Positions 25,219 through 36,102 of a stretch of 64,000 bases of DNA are shown in pieces. The notes under the pieces are model-generated. The model saw only the letters and a list, made by a program, of their open reading frames with translations. It searched no databases and was not told the DNA's origin. This DNA is from Maea johnstoni. Taxonomy: Eukaryota; Annelida; Polychaeta; Spionida; Magelonidae. The stretch covers positions 38,543,368 through 38,607,367 of the forward strand of contig OZ012685.1 in NCBI GenBank assembly GCA_963942565.1. Direction: 5' to 3'. Numbering within the stretch: position 1 is the first letter of the stretch; each line of letters opens with the position of its first letter. The translations under genes and the position numbers were made by a program.

Positions 25219-26322
25219 ATGTCGTCTGCTTACTACAACCAGCTCCCGCCAAAACCTCGGAGCGCCCCAGGGGCGGGCGGGAGGGGGAGGGCTGAGAGCA
25301 CCCCCCAGCAGTCGAGATGGATGAACTCCAAGACGAATGCCCTCAAGGAGATGGAAGCGTGGGCAAGGGGTGGTCGACAAGGACCCGATATTGCCCGGGT
25401 GGCGGGGACCATACAGGATAACATTACCGAGGAACGTCTTCTGCAGGCAAAGCTGTGGGAGCTCTCCAAGGAGAGGTATAAGTTTATTTCTCAGACTGAA
25501 TATGATAAAAAGGTTTTCCTTGACAGACAGCAAAAGAAAACGTCGCTCATGAAAGACCTTCTCCGTGGTGTTACCAGCGTTGACCGGCACGGTCGCAGGC
25601 GACTGATGAGCGCGCCGGCTGATGCCGCGGGGACGAGGACAGATCCCGAGGACGGCACTAAAAGGGTCAAAAAACGACCTCCCTCCGGTCCGCAACCACA
25701 GCAAGAACAAAGTGTTCAAAAACAGCAACAGGAACCTCCGCAACAGCAAGAGAGACCGTACTTTAGACGATCTAATGGTCGACGGCCATTTTCTCAGCAA
25801 CACGCCAATAGGACCGAGGCTCCTGAGAAGGCCTACATGACAGAGGTGCCCCAGTCACGTGGTTCAGACCATACATCACGGACAACCAGTCACCCAGCCA
25901 ATGGGAATACATTCCCTCGTCTACCGCACAGGGTATCGTTCAGTATCGATACTCAACCCACTGCGCAGGCGCAGACTAATCGGGCCCACCCCGGGGCGAG
26001 GATATCATCATCAATATCATCATCATCGTCCCCCGCAACACTCCAGGGCGCCTCGAAACAAGTCGTCTGGGCGGGCAGCTTCAGGAAAAATAATAATAAG
26101 GGTCTCGTAAGGAACCCCAAATATCTCAAACTGGAGAATTCCTTATCGGAGACTTACTCGAGGCCAGAGACGAGTGACGGGGCGAGCACAGTCCCCAGAC
26201 TGATAGCCAAGATAGACTCTTTACATGTTGCACCAGCCATTAGTCGTAAGGACGCCAACAAACCCAAACTAGATAGAAAGATACAGGCCTTCATGAAAGA
26301 GATGGGGATCACACGACCCTGA
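25219..26322 (+). CDS. Intronless ORF, 367 aa, basic and low-complexity-rich, function unknown
   Basis: A single uninterrupted frame with GC well above its surroundings starts at ATG (MSSAYYNQLPPKPRSAPG). The start is the first in-frame Met after a region lacking one. Residues 1-30 are Pro/Gly/Arg-rich. About 45-120 is a charged helical region (VAGTIQDNITEERLLQAKLW, then ERYKFISQTEYDKKVFLDRQ) that could form a coiled coil. About 140-190 is Gln/Pro/Lys-rich, 200-290 is Ser/Thr-rich with a run of nine or so serines, and the end is basic (KPKLDRKIQAFMKEMGITRP). No signal peptide, transmembrane segment, Cys motif or known domain is visible. The mix of disorder with one helical block fits a cytoskeletal, ciliary or nuclear adaptor, but that is a guess. 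Absence of introns could mean a retrogene or a lineage-specific gene. The opposite strand also has a long frame, taken as a shadow. Confidence 0.72.
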   Translation: MSSAYYNQLPPKPRSAPGAGGRGRAESTPQQSRWMNSKTNALKEMEAWARGGRQGPDIARVAGTIQDNITEERLLQAKLWELSKERYKFISQTEYDKKVFLDRQQKKTSLMKDLLRGVTSVDRHGRRRLMSAPADAAGTRTDPEDGTKRVKKRPPSGPQPQQEQSVQKQQQEPPQQQERPYFRRSNGRRPFSQQHANRTEAPEKAYMTEVPQSRGSDHTSRTTSHPANGNTFPRLPHRVSFSIDTQPTAQAQTNRAHPGARISSSISSSSSPATLQGASKQVVWAGSFRKNNNKGLVRNPKYLKLENSLSETYSRPETSDGASTVPRLIAKIDSLHVAPAISRKDANKPKLDRKIQAFMKEMGITRP

Positions 26323-26395
26323 ACTTTCAAGGAATTACAGTGTTTAATTAGAAACTCTTATTTCATGTAATTTATGTCATTAGTATGGGTGCTAT

Positions 26396-26597
26396 TAACC
26401 CTTCCAATGCTAAGGCTAATTGCGTCCAAAGAACCAGGATCCAAATTATACTTTTGAAAACCATCTAAATCCCGATAGATAAAGCTCACTGAGTACTATC
26501 AGATAAGCGCCCACGTGCTAGGGTTTCAGCCATTGTCAGGTTTTTTTTCATCATTTTCTATTGGTCAAATTAGCCAACACAAGCATAAGGGTTAAAG
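26396..26597 (+). mobile_element. MITE, family C
   Basis: Begins TTAACCCTTCCAATGCTAAG and ends AAGCATAAGGGTTAAA, with the internal marks ATCTAAATCCCGATAG, GAGTACTATCAGAT and CTATTGGTCAAATTAGCC shared with 57424-57634. The TTAA at both ends suggests the target site. Confidence 0.7.
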
Positions 26598-26849
26598 CCT
26601 AAGTTATTCACCTATTCAAGAATATGCCATATGCCTGAAGGTCTGGCTTGGCATCCGGAGTGCATACTTGGCCTCACTTCAGAATACCCTGAGCCGAGTG
26701 TACATTGTCCTTTTGGATGAAACTCATCAAGTGGAATTATATTTGAAAAGTATAAAGTATATGAAGAGAGTCTTAAAACTTATCGACCCATCTTCAAGTT
26801 TTCAATCCATACCCACGCTCTTGATGTATACGAGTTGAACAAAGTAGTG

Positions 26850-27218
<369 letters not shown>

Positions 27219-27259
27219 GTGGTTGTATGTGTGTCTGTGTCCGTCTGTGTGTGTGTGAA

Positions 27260-28069
27260 CCAGTTGAATTCGCGAACGTGTCCAGTGACCAAAAACCATC
27301 GTTTGTGTATGGCAAACATTCAATTTTGACCGATTATGCAGATTGAGTTGGGAAACAACCTGACCGATTATAAAGACAATCACATTTCATTCAAAAACAA
27401 TTTATATATGTTTTCATACCATTGCATTATTAATCTGCTAAAATCACATATCCATGGTCAACTATTAATTCGTGTATAAAGTCAACATCAAGAATGTCTT
27501 GTGAAATATGTGTAAAATACCTTAGACAAAAATCCGTGTACATAATTCTGTGAATATATCTATCCTGTAAATATATTGATCGTGTGCTTTCCTTGAAAAG
27601 AAATAAATTTATTTTCTATCGTATATTTTGAGTTGTGATATTGTAGAACACTTAGTGGCGCCATCTTCTGCTGAGTGCATACATACATTTGCGCGTCCAC
27701 AGAGAGTTCTTAGCCTGTTTTATCTAACATGTACTATCTCATGCAGTATATGCTATTTTTACGTGTTTCTACAGTAACCAGAAATAGCAACGAGTTCCCA
27801 GATCGTAGGTTTTCGGGACAAGAGAATTTCCTGGTTACCTAAAAAGCATTGAGCGTTATCAGCAGACCAGACATTCATCTGGGCAGATTATGAGTTTGCT
27901 CTGACCAAAGGTATAATAAACCCGCCCATGCATGTAGCAGCTAATTAGCCTGACCATATAGGTGAGATATTTCTTTAAAAAGCTCATTTCGTCAACTACT
28001 TAAAGGAGAAATGGTACGCAGAGTGGAACCGCTATTCTGTCATATTGCGGCAGTCGAGGCAAGGCAGTT
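27260..28069. other. No gene seen
   Basis: AT-rich spacer without recognised features. Confidence 0.35.
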
Positions 28070-28240
28070 GTAAGTGCTGGATGAAAGTACCAGGCTAAAA
28101 CCACCGCCTAACCCCAAGTCACTGGCTACTTTCTCACATGCCCTGGCAGAGATTCAGACCCTGGCAGTGGTGAGAGACTGCTAGCGGTCAGTGGCAACGG
28201 ATCACACGGCCATCAGGCGCACATTGGGTGGTAAGTGCCA
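28070..28240 (-). repeat. tRNA-headed SINE copy
   Basis: The plus strand shows the reverse of the family: AAGTACCAGGCTAAAACCACCGCC, CCAAGTCACTGGCTACTTTC, CAGAGATTCAGACCCTGGCAG and GTGAGAGACTGCTAGCGGTCAGTGGCAACG. It is diverged but nearly full length. Confidence 0.65.
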
Positions 28241-28828
28241 TTACCTTAGACTGCTAGGCTATGGGGACTGCCCCGAGGCAACATAAATTGGCTTTAGTTT
28301 ATGGCTTCATAAAAAACGGACATTCAGTGAACTGATCACACACCCACACAACCGTATATATATACTAATACTGCAAAACCAGGACCGCGGTCTCTTCCGC
28401 GAAAGATCGATACTACATATTTTTTCCGCCTACAAAGTTCAGGCACACCAACCAGAAAGTTATAGCTTGAACCCTACGAAGGGTCGATGGCCATTCGGGA
28501 AAACTGTTGCTTCAAGAACAAGACAAGGCGGGCTTAATAGGAAAGGGCTCAGTTCAACACTGTGCAAGAGGGTGTCATTGCTTGCAATCATTATATCATA
28601 CTCTTGTGGGGACAGGTATTGCCTGTATTACTTGAAGTGTCCTGCTCGGAATGATATGCCTTACATTTCGTTTCGCAATCCTAGTTTTGTTTCTGCTACA
28701 ACTCCCCCTCCTCCTCCCCCCTTCTTCATATTCTTCTACCTATCTATCAACGCACACACACAAAGATAAATACATACATACATATATTCATGCATGTACA
28801 TTCATGCATATTCATGCATGTACATTCA
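28241..28828. other. Spacer with no gene supported
   Basis: Contains a frame of 100 codons (28467-28769) without splice or family support, and short CATG/CACA repeats close to the (TA)n tract. Confidence 0.35.
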
Positions 28829-28966
<138 letters not shown>

Positions 28967-29262
28967 CCATTTTTACTAGTTGACCTTTCCTGAACGACGT
29001 TTTTTCATCACAATGAACCTGCATTTGAAACATCTGGACATACATATAAACACATTGCAGCATAGGAGTGGCTGCATTTCAGGTTCAATAGTCTCATTGG
29101 AGTTTGATTTGCGCTTCAGCGGATGCATTAGCGTGTTTGTTAATAAACTGATAAACAGCCAGTGCTAAAACACAGAGACCGCTGCGGCGCTGCTCAGAGA
29201 GAGACACACGTCAAGAACACCAAGAGAGAGAGAGAGAGAGATCGCCAACAACCACTACAGAT

Positions 29263-29341
29263 ATGAAAGGCGGACTCGTGTACCTTTTGCTTATAGTGAG
29301 CGTTTTGTCGGCCATTTTTGCCTTCAATGCCAAAGTGGAAG
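29263..29341 (+). CDS. Exon 1 of candidate neuropeptide/prohormone precursor (signal peptide)
   Basis: ATG at 29263 opens 26 codons reading MKGGLVYLLLIVSVLSAIFA and a few more residues (FNAKVE). This is a classic signal peptide with a short basic n-region, a hydrophobic core and a small-residue cleavage site near Ala20. The exon ends in phase 1 at a strong donor (GAAG|GTAAGT). Upstream, 29200-29262 is a purine-rich 5' UTR with a GA run; no clear TATA box is seen. Splitting the signal peptide from the mature peptides by an intron is common among animal neuropeptide genes. The exon at 31182 continues in the right phase. Confidence 0.6.
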
Positions 29342-29479
29342 GTAAGTATTTTTGCTGATTTTCCCAAATACCATCATACTTGGACGAACGGAAGTAGAAT
29401 TGTAGAACTGATGACCTAACATAAGCTTGTATGTGAGGTTAATACCTTTGTTAAGACAGCAATAGCAGACAGGGATAGG

Positions 29480-30262
29480 TGAATCTGGCAAGCTGAGGGG
29501 ATGAAATATAACAGTACGCTAGAAAGGTAAAGGAGTAATTACTCCTATAAGGAATAAACGAAATTTGAGTATTGGTTAGTTATAAGGAGGCAGCGGGTAT
29601 ATAACATCAGAGCAGGATCGTTAGGATTGAGGAATAGAACAGGTAGAACAGCTCAGGATGAAACATGCCAAAAACCTACGGAGGGGGATATCGAAGATAA
29701 ACAACACATGGTACTAGAGTGTCCGGCATAGGGAGAAGAAAGGGGTAGCATGTTGGGGAAGGTTAGGAGAATATTGGGTGGGGAGGGAGGGGGGGGGAGA
29801 GAAGAGAGATGGGGATCTGGATGAGTAAAGAGGAGGGGGAGCAGCTCAAGGAGCGAGTAGGTTTATTTGGGGAACCGTCAGTGATGCCAGCCAGAACGTT
29901 GGGAGAAGGGATCAAGAAAAGATAAGGTTTAAAGGGGGTAAAGGGATAGGTATAAAGGGTATATAGAAGGAGACGTTAAAACTCACGGTTTTTTGTTCGA
30001 AATAACAAGTTAGCTCAGTTTATATGTGGGGTTTTGAGAGTTGGGGGTTACCTACACGTGGGGTTAAGTATGTCTATGACAGGAAGACAAATAGGGAACA
30101 GACCAGACAGGATATCTGTATAGGACGGGACCGGAGAGGCCGTAAGGTAGGTACATCATGAACAAATACCGGTAGTGCGAGGGGATAGAAGGCATGTAGG
30201 GAGGCAAAGGCCCACAGATGACGAGTGACCTGGAAACGGAACCCAAACAAACAAACAAAAAA
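29480..30262 (+). mobile_element. Remnant of a LINE 3' end
   Basis: Around 29660-29760 the plus strand still reads EDKQHMVLECPA and nearby Arg/Glu residues, the Cys/His-type C-terminal signature of some LINE proteins. Stops and shifts are frequent. A G-rich 3' UTR follows and ends in an AAAC-type tail (ACCCAAACAAACAAACAAAA) at about 30242-30262. It is an old, 5'-truncated copy inside intron 1 of the prohormone gene. Confidence 0.6.
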
Positions 30263-30603
30263 ACTTACATTCACACACTCACGCATGGTGTTATATATTG
30301 ATATTGGTATTATAAGGAAGATATCTGTAATCCCTAGCCTGCTGTGTTGGTGTAATTTGTTATCAAATCGACCATGGCGCCATCTATAGACACTTTCAGA
30401 AACTAAAATTTTACAGCGAGTATAAAGTATCGACAAGATGCATTGGGGAGCCGTTATTTTAGTCTGCGGCTCATAATGATGATCACGTGTCAATGCTAAA
30501 TGATTATAATTTGGAATTTAGTTTATCGCTACCTTTTCTGCCATATCATCACAGAAGATTACGAAATTGTCAAATAAAAGGGGTAAACATTCCTGGGGAA
30601 AAA

Positions 30604-30728
30604 TATCCCACCTAACCACAAGTCACTGGTAACTTCCTCACACACAATGAGCTGGTATCAACCTGGGAAAGTACTTAAGGAGAGGGAGCAGTTATATAGT
30701 GGCAACGCTTTAGATCACTCGGCTATAG
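30604..30728 (-). repeat. tRNA-headed SINE copy, diverged
   Basis: Reverse-strand landmarks CCTAACCACAAGTCACTGGTAAC, then GTGGCAACGCTTTAGATCACTCGGC, correspond to the SINE body and the A-box region. Confidence 0.6.
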
Positions 30729-30844
30729 GCAAAGCACCATTTCATCATACCAGAGATGCACATTACCTACTATTGGTATCTCTGTCTATACTTATGTTGG
30801 ATTTCTTTACCGGTCTGGTTAGTATAAGTATGGTCTGCCTTGAT

Positions 30845-31138
30845 AGGGTCGAGTGGTTTATGGCGTTGCCACTGACTGCTGTCTCTCACCACTGCTTCGG
30901 TTCGTATCCCTGCCAGGGCATTTGAGAAAGTTTCCAGTGACTTGGAGTTAGGCGGTGGTTATCGCCGCGTACTCCAGTTTCCTCCACCACTAGCAACTAG
31001 CTTAGAAGTACAGATTTAGCTTAGATATAGCAGAAAAAGTGACGATAATCGGCATAAGTCTCCACCACTAGGAACTAGCATAAAAGTCAAGATTTAGCTT
31101 AGATATAGCAGAAAAATTGACGATAATCGGCATAAGTC
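30845..31138 (+). repeat. tRNA-headed SINE with duplicated tail
   Basis: Head TCGAGTGGTTTATGGCGTTG, then GACTGCTGTCTCTCACCACT, the B-box-like GGTTCGTATCC, the body GTGACTTGGAGTTAGGCGG, and the tail CTAGCTTAGAAGTACAGATT with GACGATAATCGG. The last 78 bp of tail are repeated once in tandem (31063-31138). Confidence 0.8.
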
Positions 31139-31181
31139 ATCAGAAATAAGAGCACTCGTCTTTTCCGCTTATTCTCAACAG

Positions 31182-31409
31182 CGCATGACCACAACCTCCT
31201 CCAGCTCGGCAAGAGGGACGCCAATTCCAAGGATTGTGATAAACCACAAGAATGTGAAAACGCGGACGACCCAGACCCAAATCACCATCCGGTTAGGGTC
31301 CATCTGGAAAAACGAGACGACGTGGGCAATCCGGCGCAACAGAACCTGCGACACGTATTCAAGAGGATGGCGCATGCGATACTGAAGCGCTCCCAGCAGA
31401 TAGAGACGC
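31182..31409 (+). CDS. Exon 2 of candidate neuropeptide/prohormone precursor (dibasic-site peptides)
   Basis: The acceptor CTTATTCTCAACAG opens 76 residues in phase with exon 1, and the exon closes at GACGC|GTAAGT. Lys-Arg sites divide it into AHDHNLLQLGKR, a 30-residue acidic spacer with two Cys (DCDKPQEC) ending LEKR, DDVGNPAQQNLRHVFKR, MAHAILKR, and a tail starting SQQIET. The Gly before the first Lys-Arg is an amidation donor, so the first product could end in Leu-amide (HDHNLLQL-amide). The acidic stretch resembles the spacers of neuropeptide precursors. An alternative reading is one uncleaved helical hormone over NLRHVFKRMAHAILKRSQQ. I do not recognise the family. Secretory-granule processing by prohormone convertases is inferred from the motif pattern only. 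Confidence 0.6.
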
Positions 31410-31454
31410 GTAAGTTTTCCGATAAAACACGTATGTAAATCCAAAATAAAATGT

Positions 31455-31745
31455 CACGCGATTAAGAAAAGAATGGATATGTAACGAGAGACCAATTATT
31501 ATATGCCCTATAGTTACATGCTGGCCTCATGCCAGGACTACCAGATAAGGCAGCAGGGCGAAGTCACGTGGGAACAAGGACCAATCAGGGCTCTTGCATC
31601 GATTACATTACAGAGAAACCTTATCTCCACCACCTGCTGGGGGTGCCCAGAGCACCTATTAGCCGCTATTAGTTGACACTGGTTGAGGCTAGCATGTTCA
31701 GGTTGACCGGCTGGTTTCCATTCCATGTGTTTGGTCTTCCAAAAT
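31455..31745 (-). mobile_element. Inverted-repeat element, family D, one-ended copy
   Basis: Begins AAAAGAATGGATATGTAACG on the plus strand and matches the reverse of 19135-19402 almost base for base, through CCACCTGCTGGGGGTGCCCA to TTTCCATTCCATGTGTTTGG. The other terminus is missing. Confidence 0.75.
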
Positions 31746-31796
31746 TATTTTTGAAGATGTTGCAGGTCCAGACGATACTAGTCAAGCAGATCTCCA

Positions 31797-31797
<1 letters not shown>

Positions 31798-31858
<61 letters not shown>
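31798..31858. repeat. (AAT)n microsatellite
   Basis: About 20 AAT triplets. Confidence 0.96.
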
Positions 31859-31859
31859 C

Positions 31860-32579
31860 CAGTAATGAAGGGGACTTAGATGAGCAACCACTCTAGTTAT
31901 ATTGGTCCAAGAATGGGCTACTGAAGGGACGAGATAGGGGGTCATAACTGATAACATACCCTTTAGGTGGGTCCACGCCAGATGTAATGCAGGTAGTTTT
32001 GTACATGTACTGTGAACTGAATTTGAATTGCGCCAGGCGTTGTGTGGTTTTCACCTGGAGATTTCGTAACCAAGATATTTCGCCCCCAATAGAGCGTGAC
32101 TTCAGCATCATGGCATAATAAAGAACTCCAAAACGCTGAGTAGTGCTATGAACTATTTTGAAGCGATAGCAACATTATTATCTTGATCTTGACTTAATTT
32201 ATATGCACGTATCTGGGTGGTTTAGTTCGTTTTTTTAGCAATTTCTCTCTTATGAGAGAACAGAATTGGTGAAAATCTCCCTTAAGTCGCTTACATTTCA
32301 TGAAAATGAAGTACACTTTATTAAAAAAAAACAGAATGAAACTTAACAATGTTTAACTATCAACGAAAATAAATAAAGAAATATACTGATTGGCCCTTCA
32401 ACTGCATGACAATATTACATTTACACTGTGTGGTTACGAGGTCTCTTGGGTACGAAATCTTCTGCACCGGTTTTCACCCTGGCCACTAATGTCTGTCATA
32501 TTCAGAAACAAACGCCCTTTGAGGAGGGGTATCGGTAATAGAGGCGGACGTTAGCTAGATAAAGAAACTAGACCACTTC
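31860..32579. other. No gene seen
   Basis: AT-rich sequence, probably in intron 2 of the prohormone gene if exon 3 is correct. Confidence 0.3.
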
Positions 32580-33035
32580 AGGGGCGGATCCAGGATTTAA
32601 GAAGGGGGGGTTCAATGTAGTTCCAAAAAGTGAAACTGGTGGCGCCACTCACAATTATTTATAAAAACACCACCAGGAGTCAACTGCAGAGAGCTAAAAA
32701 TAATAATTTCATACGAGATATAAAAAAAAAATAATCTCATAAGATATATAACAAAATACATAGAGTAAGAGTGAAATTTTAATATAAATATTTCATATTA
32801 ATTATGATATGCAAAATCGAATTTGGTGATGCCACATTGTCCTAATTTTGGTCGCAAGATTAAACGGACCTCTTGCACTTTCAAACATTTAAGACATATA
32901 TTTTACCTTTTGGAGAGATTTAACAATGTGAACACCCTGGGGATGAGGGGAAGAACTTTTGCCCACTATGCTTAATTGATGTTAGCGTAATTGCGATACA
33001 TGCATCTGGGGGGGGGGGGGGGGGTTCAATTGGAG
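32580..33035. mobile_element. Possible remnant of a GGGGCGGATCCAG-ended element
   Basis: Starts with CAGGGGCGGATCCAGGATTT followed by a G run, an end motif I associate with widespread short DNA elements in invertebrates. A second G run lies at 33009-33024. No clear opposite terminus was found. Confidence 0.35.
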
Positions 33036-33592
33036 ACACTCTTTCATTTGTGATATGACTAAACACCAGTCATGAGAGTCATTCAGTAAATTTCACCTTC
33101 TGCGCTCGTCGAATTCTCAGAAATCAACGCTTTCAATTTTTTTCTAATTTGGCTGAACCATTTCTATTCATCCTTTTTACAAATAATACTCTACGCCCAA
33201 AGTTGTTTGACCATTTTTGCACTTCAGATGCAAATGGGTTATATCGCCTCAAAAGGTGTTAAGATGTGGTTATTCATGTATCTGTTGGCTATTAGTGACT
33301 TGCAATTGGTTAATAGGTTGATGTATTAAAAACACCTGTAGAATGTTGGCAGTGATATGGAGCCGTGATATGTGTTGTAAAAAATGGATGAATTAAAAAA
33401 ATACACTTGTAGAATGCATCAACTGATAGGCGTCAGGAAAATCGGTAAATTAAAGAAATAATAGGCGGAAACCAACAAAATCAAATATATACAGTTATCA
33501 AATAGGAAAGAACTTAATTACTTAGTTGAATATGGAATATCGTTTTTTGATCACATTTATGCCAATTGTGACTAAATCGTGACTAGCCAGTT

Positions 33593-33752
33593 GTAAGTAG
33601 TGGAGGAAACCGGAGTACCCGGCGAAAACCATCGCCTAGTCCCAAGTCACTGGCAACTTTCTCACATGCCCAGGCAGGGATTCGAACCCAGGCAGTGGAC
33701 AGAGACAGCGTGCAGTCAGTGGCGGCGCCTTAGACCACACGTCCGTCCGCTG
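33593..33752 (-). repeat. tRNA-headed SINE, near full length
   Basis: Reverse-strand order: AGTAGTGGAGGAAACCGGAG, CCAAGTCACTGGCAACTTTC, GGCAGGGATTCGAACCCAGG (a good B-box), GCAGTCAGTGGCGGCGCCTT and AGACCACACGTCC. Confidence 0.8.
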
Positions 33753-33794
33753 ATCGTCTATATGATCTGGATGTTTTCAATTTTTGTTTTGTAG

Positions 33795-33811
33795 TGCATG
33801 CAGACAAGTAG
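33795..33811 (+). CDS. Possible terminal exon 3 of the prohormone precursor
   Basis: A long pyrimidine tract and TTTTTGTTTTGTAG precede TGCATGCAGACAAGTAG. In the phase left by exon 2 this adds LHADK and stops, giving a 107-residue precursor. The exon is so short that chance is a real alternative. Its acceptor is good and the total length is typical for a neuropeptide precursor. Confidence 0.3.
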
Positions 33812-33899
33812 GCAACTGTCAAGGGTAAGCCACACTTCTCATTTCACCACAGGAATTTGATTCTTTTTGTTTATCGTCACTTTTTGCCATTGCATTTTC

Positions 33900-33995
33900 T
33901 ATAAAGATAGTGACTAGCCAGTTATTAGCGGGGAGGCCTGGTACCTTGGCACGACCGCCCCTTTACCCAAGGTTACTGGCAACTGCCTCACTCGC
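33900..33995 (-). repeat. SINE fragment
   Basis: GACTAGCCAGTTATTAGCGG, CCTGGTACC and GGTTACTGGCAACTGCCTCA match the body of the SINE family in reverse. Confidence 0.5.
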
Positions 33996-34365
33996 CATAT
34001 TAAATGGTTTTTGATACGGAACCTTGATGTTTAATTTAAATTTCAACTGATAAGATACCCCTTTACTGAGTAGCTAAATTTCTACTGAAATTATTAGAAA
34101 CTAAGTCGTCTCATTGAATGGTCTTTGTCGCAAGACGTATGAACATATTTGGTTCTGGAACACATACATGGGCTGAAAAGTTTGATCCTTTTTTTAAAAA
34201 GAAACTGTTAAAGAGTTAGTGAAACCAAAGTGCAACAATGCATGACTTTTGGTGAATTATTATTTCCCTTAATGTCGATGTGTCATAAAAATAATGCAAT
34301 GTGTCTCAATCCATGTTAACCCTCCGTGATTGTGGACACTTTTTTACTTTTATTTATTTTTTACT

Positions 34366-34460
34366 ATGATTCAGGAAACCGGAGTACCCAGTCATAACCA
34401 TCACTTAACCCCAAGTCACTGGCAACTTTCTCAAAAGCCCCGGACGGGATTCGACCGAAT
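34366..34460 (-). repeat. SINE fragment
   Basis: CAGGAAACCGGAGTACCCAG, CCCCAAGTCACTGGCAACTT and GGGATTCGACCGAA match the SINE family in reverse. The head is lost. Confidence 0.6.
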
Positions 34461-35132
34461 GAAGCTGGTGGACGCTCATCTTACAATGCATCTTTCATAT
34501 ACAGTACCTACAACAACTTTGTACTTCCCTTTTCACAAAACAAGTATTAAATTATTTGGGCATTTAATTCAAAAACTGGTTTATTTAATTTATTTGCAAA
34601 CTTCTTAGAAATACACATTTCATGAGTTATATCAGAGAGATTATTCATCATACTCATACAATATCGAAGATTTTGACCAGCATTTAATCATTGGTAGCAA
34701 CTTGTTTAGGCCTTCAATGGAGATGTTTGCAAGCAAAGCATAACAATGAAAATACAGTGAGTGAGTAGGTTAGTTTTACTGATAAGGCATTTAAGATATG
34801 GAGTTTGGTGTTGTATCTTGTATCAATTTTCCTATAATTCCACAGCAATATATTTAGTGCCATACATCCACAGAAGTTAAACTATGTCAACAACCAAATT
34901 GGTGGCTGGGTCCCTGTTGAGAATAAAATCCATTGCTTATGCCATCTTTGTAATGTACCTATCATAAGTATTAGTGTTACAGACATTTTGGTTTCATGGG
35001 AAAATATTATACAAATTACATAACAGTAATTACAAGCAAGTATTACATAAAAGGGCTAAGGGAAGATATTTGAATTAATACATCATATTTGTTTGTTTGC
35101 GAAACATATCTCATATATTTTGTATTGTGTTC

Positions 35133-35138
35133 AATAAA
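35133..35138 (+). terminator. Candidate polyadenylation signal, plus strand
   Basis: AATAAA in TTCAATAAAAATATCC. It is the first well-placed signal downstream of the candidate prohormone gene that faces the formin signal at 35168. Assignment to that gene is tentative. Confidence 0.25.
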
Positions 35139-35167
35139 AATATCCTAAAAAATGCAATGTTTGAATT

Positions 35168-35173
35168 TTTATT
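35168..35173 (-). terminator. Candidate polyadenylation signal of the formin, minus strand
   Basis: Minus-strand AATAAA (ATCAATAAAAATTC). It would give the formin a 3' UTR of about 2.5 kb. Other TTTATT sites exist nearer the stop, so the assignment is uncertain. Confidence 0.25.
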
Positions 35174-35534
35174 GATGACAGGAGTGTATAAATGCTATGG
35201 CTTTGAGGGTTAACCAATTTACTGCTGGAGTGTGCATAACGCCAGCTAATTTAGAACATAACTCATCAGTAAGAGTAACTTTTCAAAGTTATTTCAATTG
35301 AGTTGTCACACTCAACAGAATCAACGTTAAGTCTTGAAAAGTATTTGTAAAAATCATGCTTTCTTGTCTTTGTATTTTTACCTGTATCAAACTACCAGTA
35401 TGCATGTATGCTCCAGATGTGGATGGGACAATACTTGCATAGTATTTTTCTAGGTTGGAAATGACTATTGGGTTCTGATAAGCATAGCATTCTAATGGCA
35501 AGTGGATATGCTAAAATAGGTACTAGTATATATT

Positions 35535-35722
35535 CAACCCATCGATACACACAGTAGCAAGAATCAGCCTGACAATTTTGATGAAATATTTCAAGCAGAA
35601 GCATTGTTGGGAAAACATTTGAAGGAGAGATGCTGATTACAACACTACTAACAACTTTCCTTCTAATCCTATTCAAAAGTTTTTTATCAAAGGTAGTATT
35701 GATCCAGACTATCAATGGGTTA
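35535..35722 (+). mobile_element. MITE, family A
   Basis: From CAACCCATCGATAC to TATCAATGGGTTAG with the internal pair TTTGAAGGAGAGATG / CAACTTTCCTTCTAA. Confidence 0.7.
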
Positions 35723-35872
35723 GAAAACTACTACTTAATCAAATGCTACAACTAACCTTCCTAACTTGGACAGTTGTTCTAGTATAATGTCTACTTGTAA
35801 GGAAACTGAAGAGCTGTGATGAGTCATTGCAGTTGAACCTACTAAACCTGTGCAATGGCCAACTTTCTCATC

Positions 35873-36102
35873 TAACCCATTAATGCTCACAGCAGCCAAA
35901 AGCGGCCTGACAATTTTGATCAAATCTTTCAAGCAAAAGCATAGTTGCAATAATATTTGAGGGAGAACTATTAAACAGAATACTACTAACAACTCTCCTT
36001 CAAATATTTTGTAAAATTATTTTCAATTCTCAAGTTATTGTCAAAAGTAATTTAGCTCCAGACGACAATTTCTAGAGGAACTCTTAAGCATTAATGGGTT
36101 AA
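35873..36102 (+). mobile_element. MITE, family A (well-preserved copy)
   Basis: Starts TAACCCATTAATGCTCACAG and ends CTTAAGCATTAATGGGTTAA, so the ends are inverted copies with TTAA-like flanks. The interior keeps AATTTTGATCAAATC, TTTGAGGGAGAACTAT and AACTCTCCTTCAAATATTTT, giving a second inner inverted pair. It is non-coding, about 230 bp, and the best guide to the family. Confidence 0.85.

Larger units (their letters stand above)
29342..31181 (+). other. Intron 1 of the candidate prohormone gene
   Basis: Opens GTAAGTATTT and closes TTATTCTCAACAG. It contains a LINE remnant (29480-30262) and two SINE copies, described separately. Confidence 0.5.

Noticed and set aside
25117-25803. 228-codon minus-strand frame opposite the intronless gene
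   Set aside because: Its start lies inside the plus-strand gene and its composition is that of a complementary shadow. The plus frame is longer.
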